In this document: in pieces, positions 1 through 5,367 of the stretch
Layout of the letters: each line of letters begins with the position of its first letter
Numbering within the stretch: position 1 is the first letter of the stretch
NCBI GenBank assembly: GCA_016218905.1
Contig: JACRCS010000677.1
Coordinates: 1-5,367 of the forward strand
Direction of reading: 5' to 3'
Length of the DNA: 5,367 nt
Origin: Deltaproteobacteria bacterium
GTDB lineage: Bacteria > Desulfobacterota_C > Deferrisomatia > Deferrisomatales > JACRMM01
Notes under the pieces: model-generated
The model's input: only the letters and a program-made list of their open reading frames with translations
What the model was told of the DNA's origin: nothing
Database searches by the model: none
Translations under genes and position numbers: made by a program

Positions 1-2231
1 GGCGACGGCTTCCCTTCGCGCCTCTTCGGCTCGACCCGCCTCGGTTCGCCCTGCTTCGGTTCGACTCTCTGCGGTTCGGCTCTCTGCGGTTCGACCTTTC
101 TCGGTTCGACCGGCTTCTGCTCGACCCGGTTCGGTTCGGCTCTCTGCGGTTCGGCTCTCTGCGGTTCGACCTTTCTCGGTTCGGCCGGCTTCTGCTCGAC
201 CCGCTTCGGTTCGGCTTTCTGCGGCTCGGCTCTCTGCGGTTCGACCTTTCTCGGTTCAGCCGGCTTCTGCTCGACCCGCTTCGGTTCGGCTTTCTGCGGC
301 TCGGCCCTGTCGGACCGTCCAGGAGCCGGCTTCGCCTCGGTCCATTCGCGCTGGGGCTCCGTCACGGGTGCCCTTGCCGTCTTCGGCGTCGGAGGAGGAG
401 CGGGCCGATCGAGGGACCTCTCCGTCGGCCGCATCGGCGGAACGGCACGCATCGGCGGCTCTTCCCTCTTCAGCTCGGGCTCGGGCGCCGGCGCGCGTTC
501 TCGCGCCGGAGGCGCGGCCGGAGCGTCGCCACGACGGGGCGCCGCGGCCGGAGGCGCGGGTTGGGCCTCCTGCCGGGGCTGCGGCACTCGCGGCTGAGGG
601 GTCTCGTCGCGTCCGAGCGCCGGACGCTCGGGCGCTGCCGGGGCATGGGTCGAGGAGGGCGATAGCGGCTGCGGTTTGCGAGCATTCTTCGCGTCGCCGC
701 GTGGGGCCAGCTGGACTTCCCCGCGGGCGGCAGGCCGGACCGGCTGGACGCGCGTCTCTCCCCGGTTCTGTTCGACAGAGAGGCGCCGCGAGACGTCGGC
801 CGGGACTGGCTCGCCTCCCTTTTCCCGGATCACCTCGACCTTGCGGTCGAAAGACGGCGGTGCCGGCGGCGGGGCCGTCCGGGTGACGACCTCACGCTGT
901 GCGATCCGCTTCGGCGGCTGGATCGCGGCACGCCCCTGGACGGCGACCGTGCTGACCCGGATCGACTCGCGGGTCGGAAGGACCGGGATCGGGCCGCGGA
1001 GGAGGGGCGCCTTCGAGACGTCGCGCAGGACTCTCTCGTCGCGCACGACGGCACGGTCGACCCTTCCGCTCGCGACGAAGACGTCTCGGGAGACGACGGT
1101 CACGCGGTTGCGGTAGGCGTAGTTGAACCCCGTCACGTTGGCGTTCGTGCGCGAGCGGTGCCACCACGGGTCAAATGGCTCGCGCGGACCGAGAGGGAAC
1201 CAGCCGACGAAACCGCCGACCGAGATGGAGAAGGACACGCCCCCCCCGCCTCCTCCGACGAAGCCGACGACGGCCGGCGAGTACCCGGGGTATTGGCCGC
1301 CCGGGCCGACGGGAACCCAGCCCCAGCGGCCCCGGACGACGGCCCAGCGGCCATAGTGGTAGGGCGCCCAGCCCCACGGCTCCGACGAAAGCCACGTCCA
1401 GCCCCAGGGATCGCGCCAGATCCAGCGTCCGGACCGGTACGGCTCCCAGCCGGCGGCCATTCCCCTCGGGTACCAGACGGATCCGTACTCCGCGTGGTCT
1501 TCCCAGGAGCCATACGCGTCGAGATCGTCGATGCCGTAGATGTCGGGGTGAACGTACGACACCGAACCCACAGAACGATACCGTCGGGCGCGCTTTTCCA
1601 CCCAGCGATCCCAGCTGTCGGTGCGGGCCACGCGGACGAGGTCGTAGTCGGGCCGTTCGATACCCCAGACACGGATCTGGTCGCCGCGGTCCAGGTCGAC
1701 CTGGCCGCCGGCGGCGGCCGCCCAGGCCCGGCCCTGGAAGACCGAGACGCGGCTGTTGCCGTCCTCGTCGACGTCGACGCGATAGCTGCCGGGCCGCTCG
1801 AAGGTCACCGAGACGTTCGGAGTCGCCACCTCGAAGGTCTCATCCCGGTCGAGGCGGTTGATTCGGATCGAGGCCGTCCCGAGGCTGAGGGAGAGCTGCC
1901 TTACGTCCCGCGCCAGGTCGAGCGCCGCCAGCTCGGTCTCGGCCGCGAGATAGACGGTCGCGCCGCGCAGCTGAAGCGCCATCCGCCCGTTTCGCCCGGT
2001 CCAGACCCGGTCGCCGAGCGTCATCGGGTAGTTCACGGAGGCGGGCAGCCATTCGTCCGGGGCATCGCCGCTGTTGATCGAGACGTCCCCTTCGAAGTAC
2101 GAGACGCGCGCGACGGTCTGGCGGATTCCGTCATCGTCGTATTCGGATTCGCGTTGGGCTTCCACCGGCGCGAATGTGAAGAGAACTGCTGCCAGGAGGA
2201 GTAGGGAAAGGGGTCGAAGTCGGGGTTTCAT
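1..2231 (-). CDS. Exported FecR/DUF6600-type protein with long repetitive Pro-rich tail (3' end off window)
   Basis: The frame is open from ATG 2231 to the left edge, giving 743 codons without a stop, so the C-terminus is missing. Seen: an N-terminal signal peptide (MKPR, a Leu/Ala-rich core, likely cleavage after VEA at residue 25). A FecR-like beta domain follows at about residues 42-172, starting RVSYFEGDVSI and including LGDRVWTGRNGRMALQL. A tryptophan/tyrosine-rich block at about 240-308 (GWEPYRSGRW, EPWGWAPYHYGRW) is typical of DUF6600 proteins. Next come a Gly-rich stretch (about 318-360) and a Pro/Arg/Glu/Ala-rich, probably disordered tail from about residue 430, ending in tandem repeats from residue 643. 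The family is known as exported proteins of unknown function; FecR domains in this setting need not be iron sensors. A periplasmic or surface location is inferred. The start is supported by GGAGGG four bases upstream and by the signal peptide beginning at once. The gene is divergent from the AsmA-like gene. Confidence is high for a real gene and low for its role. Confidence 0.9.
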   Translation of the reverse strand, partial: MKPRLRPLSLLLLAAVLFTFAPVEAQRESEYDDDGIRQTVARVSYFEGDVSINSGDAPDEWLPASVNYPMTLGDRVWTGRNGRMALQLRGATVYLAAETELAALDLARDVRQLSLSLGTASIRINRLDRDETFEVATPNVSVTFERPGSYRVDVDEDGNSRVSVFQGRAWAAAAGGQVDLDRGDQIRVWGIERPDYDLVRVARTDSWDRWVEKRARRYRSVGSVSYVHPDIYGIDDLDAYGSWEDHAEYGSVWYPRGMAAGWEPYRSGRWIWRDPWGWTWLSSEPWGWAPYHYGRWAVVRGRWGWVPVGPGGQYPGYSPAVVGFVGGGGGGVSFSISVGGFVGWFPLGPREPFDPWWHRSRTNANVTGFNYAYRNRVTVVSRDVFVASGRVDRAVVRDERVLRDVSKAPLLRGPIPVLPTRESIRVSTVAVQGRAAIQPPKRIAQREVVTRTAPPPAPPSFDRKVEVIREKGGEPVPADVSRRLSVEQNRGETRVQPVRPAARGEVQLAPRGDAKNARKPQPLSPSSTHAPAAPERPALGRDETPQPRVPQPRQEAQPAPPAAAPRRGDAPAAPPARERAPAPEPELKREEPPMRAVPPMRPTERSLDRPAPPPTPKTARAPVTEPQREWTEAKPAPGRSDRAEPQKAEPKRVEQKPAEPRKVEPQRAEPQKAEPKRVEQKPAEPRKVEPQRAEPQRAEPNRVEQKPVEPRKVEPQRAEPQRVEPKQGEPRRVEPKRREGKPS
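6..305 (-). repeat. 75-bp in-frame tandem repeat, three clean copies plus one degenerate
   Basis: Copies lie at 231-305, 156-230, 81-155 and, degenerate, 6-80. By hand alignment the first two differ at one silent base (position 258); the third differs from the second at four positions. Each unit encodes 25 residues, made of five 5-residue subunits such as AEPQK, VEQKP and VEPQR, so there is a 15-bp sub-period within the 75-bp period. The product is rich in Pro, Glu, Lys/Arg and Gln and is probably an extended, disordered stalk. The unit is in frame, so copy-number change would lengthen or shorten the tail without breaking the gene. The array may continue beyond the left edge. Confidence 0.93.
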
Positions 2232-2234
2232 GTT

Positions 2235-2240
2235 CCCTCC
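2235..2240 (-). promoter_or_regulatory. Ribosome binding site of the FecR/DUF6600-type gene
   Basis: On the minus strand GGAGGG lies three bases before the ATG at 2231 (GGAGG plus a four-base spacer). It is a good Shine-Dalgarno match and fixes the start just ahead of the signal peptide. I found no convincing -35/-10 pair for this gene. Confidence 0.7.
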
Positions 2241-2251
2241 ATTCCTGGATC

Positions 2252-2281
2252 CTTCGCGAAGATCGTGCCGTCCTCTCGCGA
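2252..2281. promoter_or_regulatory. Pair of TCGCGA motifs 22 bp apart, possible operator
   Basis: CTTCGCGAAG at 2252-2261 is a perfect 10-bp palindrome. A second TCGCGA lies at 2276-2281, 22 bp downstream, close to two helical turns. Both sit in the untranslated leader region of the leftward gene. TCGCGA is easily formed in GC-rich DNA, so this is weak evidence of a regulatory site. Confidence 0.15.
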
Positions 2282-2344
2282 AGCGGACGGGTCCCGCCAG
2301 GGCCTTCCCTTCGCCGCATCTCCATCTGCGCAGGCTGTACTCCT

Positions 2345-2360
2345 TTCAATCGGGATTGAA
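2345..2360. promoter_or_regulatory. Palindrome TTCAATC-GG-GATTGAA, possible operator
   Basis: Two perfect 7-bp inverted arms are separated by two bases, in the most AT-rich part of the divergent intergenic region. It lies about 80-95 bp upstream of the sigma-54-like promoter facing right and about 115 bp upstream of the leftward start. The size and symmetry suit a dimeric regulator site. The distance upstream of a sigma-54 promoter would also suit an activator site. There is no T-run, so it is not a terminator. The binding protein is unknown and function is inferred from symmetry alone. Confidence 0.35.
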
Positions 2361-2439
2361 CTCGTTTCCAATTTCACCATCCGCCCAGCGCCCTCGCCGG
2401 GCAAGCGGCTGCAGGGCAGACCCTTAACCGCCGGTCCGC

Positions 2440-2455
2440 TGGCACTCGGATTGCG
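2440..2455 (+). promoter_or_regulatory. Candidate sigma-54 (-24/-12) promoter for the AsmA-like gene
   Basis: TGGCAC-N5-TTGCG has the invariant GG (2441-2442) and GC (2453-2454) separated by exactly ten bases. It matches the RpoN consensus TGGCACG-N4-TTGCW except at two weaker positions (T for G after TGGCAC, and G for A/T after TTGC). Transcription would begin near 2466, about ten bases before the strong Shine-Dalgarno at 2476 and about 42 bases before the ATG at 2508. The site is correctly placed and oriented in an intergenic region. The possible operator at 2345-2360 lies at an upstream distance usual for enhancer-binding activators. No RpoN activator is encoded in the window. Confidence 0.5.
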
Positions 2456-2475
2456 CTATGGCGCGAGCAGACCCG

Positions 2476-2482
2476 AAGGAGG
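2476..2482 (+). promoter_or_regulatory. Strong Shine-Dalgarno AAGGAGG upstream of the AsmA-like gene
   Basis: A full AAGGAGG lies five bases before a GTG at 2488 but 25 bases before the ATG at 2508. No start codon in the AsmA-like frame lies at normal spacing. Ribosomes recruited here would start on the GTG, read seven codons and stop at a TGA overlapping the ATG. Confidence 0.55.
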
Positions 2483-2487
2483 TCTTC

Positions 2488-2511
2488 GTGAAGTCGACGG
2501 TGAGTTCATGA
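2488..2511 (+). CDS. Possible 7-codon leader ORF coupled to the AsmA-like gene
   Basis: GTG-AAG-TCG-ACG-GTG-AGT-TCA-TGA would encode a seven-residue peptide (MKSTVSS). Its stop overlaps the downstream start as ATGA (2508-2511). The strong AAGGAGG is placed for this GTG rather than for the ATG. This is the usual geometry for translational coupling by termination and re-initiation. The frame extends back to an ATG at 2458 (17 codons), but that codon would lie upstream of the predicted transcript start. The peptide itself need have no function. It could be chance; the only evidence is spacing and overlap. Confidence 0.3.
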   Translation: MKSTVSS

Positions 2512-3896
2512 GACGTGGGCTCCGTGTGGCCGGGTGGGGCCTGATAGGCCTCCTCGGCCTCGCGGTCCTGGCCGTCCTCGCCACGAACGTTCTCCTCCAG
2601 ACCCGACTCCTCCGATCGCTCGTCAACGCAGAACCGGACGCGCTCTTCGTCGACTATCAAGGGGCGGCGTCCTGGTCTCCGGGCCGCCTGTCCTTCGATT
2701 CGCTCACGCTTCGAAGCCGCGACCAGAACATCGAGTTCGAGGCCGCGCTCCGGGGAGTGACGCTTCGCGTGTCGCTCGCGGACCTCCTGCGGCGCCGTCT
2801 CCACGCGACGCGCCTTCGGGCCCGGACGCTGCGGTTCCGCCTGCGCGAGAAGCTGACTCGCGAAGAGGCCACGCGGGCGCGCCTCGCTCGCTTCCCGCGC
2901 ATCGCGGGATTCTCCGACCCGCCGCTCCTCCAGACGCGGCCGGCATCATCAGCGAATGCGGAGGTCCCCTGGCGTGTCGTGATCGACGACCTGAGCGTCG
3001 AGAGGGTCGAGGAGATCTGGATCGACTCGTGGAAGTGGAACGGCGAAGGGGCGGTTGCCGGGAGGTTCGACCTCCTGCCCGGCCTCGAGGCGCGCGTCGG
3101 ACCGGCCCGTCTCGAGGTGGCGTCGGGTGCGCTTCGGCGGGGCGCCTCGCCGGTAGCGCAACGACCTCGCGGAGTGGTTTGGTGCGAGTTCCCGCTCTTC
3201 GACAAGAAGGCTCGTCCGGGAAACGACGTCTGGAAGATCCTCTCGGGAGGCGTCGCCCTGCGGGGCGACCTCGCCGGCCTCGCGTTCCTCTCGCCGGATT
3301 CCGGCGGTCCCCGCCTGTCCGGAGGCGCGGGCTCGCTCCTGGCGCGGGTCGGACTCGAGAACGGGGCGGGAAACGCGCGGCTCTCGGTGACGGCCCGCGA
3401 CCTGACCGTCCGGGACGGAAAACGGGTCTTCAAGGGTTCCACACAGCTCGACGTCCTCGCGCCACGTATTGACTTCCCCAGGGGCGAAGCTTCTCTCGCC
3501 GGAACGAAGCTCGTCCTGACCGACGTGTCCGTGGAAGGCGCACCGGGCCGTCCCTGGGCTGCGACGTTTTCCGCACCGGCGGCCCGGCTGCACCTGACGG
3601 ACGACAGGCTCGACTCGAGACTCGTCGGGAACCTCCTCGACGCCCGCCCGATCATCGCGCAGATGCCGCGCGGTCTGGCGAAATGGGCCGCGACGCTTCT
3701 TCACCTGGAGGACCTCCGGTTTGCAGGGCACCTCGCGGTCGGACCTTCGCAGCTCGCCCTGACGTCGCTGCGGCTTTCGGCAGGCGATTTCTTGCTGGAG
3801 GGCGACTACCACTCGGGTTTCGGCCCGACACACGGGCACTTCCGCGCAAGAAAAGGACATTTGTCGGTTCGCTTCACGGTGCCACGCGGAACGTGA
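2508..3896 (+). CDS. Single-anchor AsmA/TamB-like envelope protein
   Basis: 462 residues. A short basic N-terminus (MRRGLR) precedes one hydrophobic segment at about residues 8-30. The rest looks soluble and beta-rich, with alternating hydrophobic strands (DALFVDYQG, WSPGRLSFDSLTLRSRDQN, VSLADLLRRRLHATRLRART), which fits an inner-membrane anchor with a periplasmic body. The layout of anchor, a short 'W-PGR-L' strand pair and then 'SL-DLLRRR-HATR-R' recalls AsmA/TamB-like proteins of uncharacterised function that I remember from Myxococcota and Acidobacteriota. AsmA-like proteins are linked to lipid or outer-membrane traffic. At 462 residues it is shorter than E. coli AsmA and far shorter than TamB. 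ATG 2508 is preferred because it sits just before the anchor; an in-frame TTG at 2451 is possible but would put charged residues first. It lies 171 bp before the glucan synthase gene on the same strand. The exact role is unknown. Confidence 0.85.
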   Translation: MRRGLRVAGWGLIGLLGLAVLAVLATNVLLQTRLLRSLVNAEPDALFVDYQGAASWSPGRLSFDSLTLRSRDQNIEFEAALRGVTLRVSLADLLRRRLHATRLRARTLRFRLREKLTREEATRARLARFPRIAGFSDPPLLQTRPASSANAEVPWRVVIDDLSVERVEEIWIDSWKWNGEGAVAGRFDLLPGLEARVGPARLEVASGALRRGASPVAQRPRGVVWCEFPLFDKKARPGNDVWKILSGGVALRGDLAGLAFLSPDSGGPRLSGGAGSLLARVGLENGAGNARLSVTARDLTVRDGKRVFKGSTQLDVLAPRIDFPRGEASLAGTKLVLTDVSVEGAPGRPWAATFSAPAARLHLTDDRLDSRLVGNLLDARPIIAQMPRGLAKWAATLLHLEDLRFAGHLAVGPSQLALTSLRLSAGDFLLEGDYHSGFGPTHGHFRARKGHLSVRFTVPRGT

Positions 3897-4067
3897 GACC
3901 GTCGGGACACGGACGGAGCCGATACCGGCGCGAGTCGGGTCCGAAACCGGGAACGGAACTTGCTCACGGGAATCGGGGTGATTGATGAACCGAGTCTCCA
4001 ACCGGCGATCGCTCCGGGCGCGCGCCTCGGCAGGGTCCCAGTGCCACCGGCGACCGAGTGACCAGGG
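3897..4067 (+). other. Short spacer between AsmA-like and glucan synthase genes
   Basis: The spacer is 171 bp and no terminator is visible. The best hairpin, CCGTC/GACGG just after the AsmA-like stop, is weak and has no T-run. I see no convincing promoter. The right half can be read as a 28-codon ORF. This is compatible with co-transcription of the flanking genes. Confidence 0.5.
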
Positions 4068-4071
4068 ATGA
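3985..4071 (+). CDS. Possible 28-codon ORF overlapping the glucan synthase start
   Basis: ATG 3985 opens a 28-codon frame ending in TGA 4069-4071, which overlaps the synthase start as ATGA (4068-4071). A GGGGTGA at 3975-3981 is a fair Shine-Dalgarno just upstream, while the synthase ATG itself has only AGGG immediately before it. The peptide is Arg/Ser-rich with no membrane segment and no recognisable family. It could be a translational coupler or simply a chance frame in GC-rich DNA. It fills a gap otherwise empty of genes. Confidence 0.25.
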   Translation: MNRVSNRRSLRARASAGSQCHRRPSDQG

Positions 4072-5367
4072 GACGTTTGCTCTTCGGTCGACGCCCCTCC
4101 GGGGAGTCCTTCCCCCTGCGCGGCGAGCTCCTCAGTCTCGAGAGCCTCGAGGAGCGCGCCAAGACGCTCGCCGCCGTCTTCACCCTCGCGCGCGAGAGCA
4201 GGAGGGGCGGGCACGACGTCCTGCCCCGACTCGACGCGAACCTGCGCTTCCTTCGCGACGCGTACAGGAGGCTGGCAGACGACGTCCACCGGGGTGTTGC
4301 CGTCCCGCCCGCCGCCGAGTGGTTCCTCGACAACTTCCACCTCGTGGAGTCGGAAGCGCGCGCCGTGCGCCACGATCTCCCGGTCCGGTACTACCGGAAA
4401 CTCCCCAAGCTCGCCGCGCGCGACTTCTCGGGCAAGGCCCGCATCCACGCGATGGCCCTGGAGCTGATCCGGCACGGCGACGGACGCCTCGACGCCGAGC
4501 GGCTCTCCCGGTTCGTCCTCGCCTTCCAGACCGTGGCGCCCCTCACGATCGGAGAGCTCTGGGCCTGGCCGAGCATGCTGAAGCTGGCGCTGCTCGAGAA
4601 CCTGCGGTTGCTCACGGAGGGAATCCTCGCCGGCCAGGCCGCCCGGCGACAGGCGGATGCCGCCCTCGCGGCGCTTTCGGCGGGGCACGCTCACGAAGCG
4701 CTTCCGGAGCCGCTCCACAGCGCCTACGTCGCGCAGCTGAGGCACCGGATGCGCGAGCACGACCCCCGCGTCTCGTCCCTCGCCCTGCGGGTGGAGAAGG
4801 CGCTCGCGGCCCGCGGAACCTCGCCCGAGGACCTCGTCCGCGCCGAGAGCCAGCAACAGTCGACCGACCAGGTTTCCACGGGGAATACGGTCACGAGCCT
4901 GAGGCTCTGCGCGACGCTCGACTGGAGCCGCTACGTCGAGAAGGCGAGCCTCGTCGAGCAGATCCTCATGCGCGACCCGGTGGCCGTCTACGCGCGAATG
5001 GACTTCCAGAGCCGCGACCGATACCGGCACTCCGTCGAGGAGCTCGCCGAGCCCACCGGCGAGGCGCAGGTGCGGGTCGCCCTGCGCGCCGTGGAGAGCG
5101 CCCGCCAGGCTGCGGAGAAGAGGGGGACCTCGGACCGGACCGCTCACGTGGGTTACCACCTGATCGGGCGCGGGCTCCCGGGGCTCGAGATCGACGTGGC
5201 CCACAGCCCGTCTCTTCTCCGGCGCTTCCAGCGTGCCCTCTTCGCGCACGCGACGGGGCTGTACCTCGGCGGGATCGGCCTCGTGACCGGGCTGGGCATG
5301 CTCGCCGCGTACACGTACGTGCAGACGTCGGATCACCCCGCCATGGCGCTTCCCGCGGCCCTCCTGA
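4068..5367 (+). CDS. ndvB: Cyclic beta-1,2-glucan synthase, N-terminal part (3' end off window)
   Basis: The frame is open for 433 codons to the right edge. The protein resembles the N-terminal region of NdvB/ChvB cyclic beta-1,2-glucan synthases. These are very large inner-membrane enzymes (about 2,800 residues) that polymerise glucose from UDP-glucose (GT84), then control length and cyclise the chain; they carry a C-terminal GH94-like phosphorylase domain. Recognisable stretches: PLRGELLSLESLEERAKTLA (16-35), AEWFLDNFHLVE (83-94), DLPVRYYRKLPKLA (103-116), LELIRHGDGRLD (131-142), TIGELWAWPSMLKLALLENL (160-179), MDFQSRDRYRHSVEEL (311-326) and HVGYHLIGRGLPGLE (360-374). A hydrophobic segment at about 394-418 is probably the first membrane span; the catalytic domains lie beyond the window. 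ATG 4068 is the first start after an in-frame TGA at 4059 and fits the family's N-terminus. Its own ribosome binding site is weak, so it may be coupled to the short ORF upstream. The product is normally a periplasmic glucan used in osmoadaptation and host contact. Confidence 0.92.
   Translation, partial: MRRLLFGRRPSGESFPLRGELLSLESLEERAKTLAAVFTLARESRRGGHDVLPRLDANLRFLRDAYRRLADDVHRGVAVPPAAEWFLDNFHLVESEARAVRHDLPVRYYRKLPKLAARDFSGKARIHAMALELIRHGDGRLDAERLSRFVLAFQTVAPLTIGELWAWPSMLKLALLENLRLLTEGILAGQAARRQADAALAALSAGHAHEALPEPLHSAYVAQLRHRMREHDPRVSSLALRVEKALAARGTSPEDLVRAESQQQSTDQVSTGNTVTSLRLCATLDWSRYVEKASLVEQILMRDPVAVYARMDFQSRDRYRHSVEELAEPTGEAQVRVALRAVESARQAAEKRGTSDRTAHVGYHLIGRGLPGLEIDVAHSPSLLRRFQRALFAHATGLYLGGIGLVTGLGMLAAYTYVQTSDHPAMALPAALL

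Noticed and set aside
6..305. The periodic sequence at the left edge as a possible CRISPR array.
   Set aside because: There are no unique spacers; copies adjoin directly, have a 15-bp sub-period and stay in frame with an open coding region.
368..1116. Plus-strand frames of 172 and 146 codons within the left third.
   Set aside because: The translations are Arg/Pro/Ala/Ser-rich low-complexity products of GC-rich antisense DNA, lying opposite the real minus-strand gene.
1158..2204. A 348-codon plus-strand frame opposite the FecR/DUF6600-type gene.
   Set aside because: It is in the same codon register as the minus-strand gene, so it has the same origin. The sense strand has a signal peptide and recognisable domains, and the plus frame has neither.
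2265..2507. N-terminal extension of the AsmA-like frame back to an ATG at 2265.
   Set aside because: The extension crosses the likely promoter and the palindrome, has no ribosome binding site, and would bury the membrane anchor behind about 81 unconserved-looking residues.
3897..3920. Hairpin CCGTC/GACGG after the AsmA-like stop as a terminator.
   Set aside because: The stem is only five pairs with an eight-base loop and no following T-run, so it is unlikely to end transcription.
2949..5336. A 795-codon open frame on the minus strand, antisense to both the AsmA-like and the glucan synthase genes.
   Set aside because: Its codons are the exact reverse complements of the sense codons of both genes, so stops would need sense TTA, CTA or TCA, which GC-rich genes avoid. 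The translation shows no domain, and the sense frames match known families.

Overview
The window is GC-rich and densely coding, with strong avoidance of A/T-ending codons. It looks like part of a Gram-negative bacterial chromosome devoted to the cell envelope. All three large genes encode exported or membrane-anchored proteins: a FecR/DUF6600-type exported protein, an AsmA/TamB-like anchored protein, and the start of a cyclic beta-1,2-glucan synthase. I associate this mix, and this version of the AsmA-like protein, with soil-type lineages such as Acidobacteriota or Myxococcota. That assignment is from memory of families, not from a search, and there is no marker gene to fix it.

Layout. Positions 1-2231 (minus strand) hold a large exported protein that runs off the left edge. 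It has a signal peptide, a FecR-like domain, a tryptophan-rich DUF6600-type block and a very long proline/charged tail. The tail ends in a 75-bp tandem repeat encoding five-residue subunits. Positions 2232-2507 are a divergent intergenic region. It contains a palindrome, a pair of TCGCGA motifs, a near-consensus sigma-54 (-24/-12) promoter facing right, and a strong Shine-Dalgarno sequence. Positions 2508-3896 (plus strand) encode a 462-residue single-anchor AsmA/TamB-like protein. Positions 3897-4067 are a short spacer, most of which can be read as a 28-codon ORF whose stop overlaps the next start. From 4068 to the right edge (plus strand) lies the N-terminal 433 residues of an NdvB/ChvB-type cyclic beta-1,2-glucan synthase.

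How the genes may work together. The two rightward genes may be co-transcribed: they share a strand, lie 171 bp apart and have no visible terminator between them. They would pair a periplasm-facing AsmA-like protein with an inner-membrane glucan polymerase. The leftward gene is divergent and shares the control region. Any functional link among the three is inference.

I do not see a clearly new molecular system. The signals most worth checking are the sigma-54-like promoter, the tiny ORFs that end in ATGA overlaps at both rightward genes, and the recently amplified 75-bp repeat.
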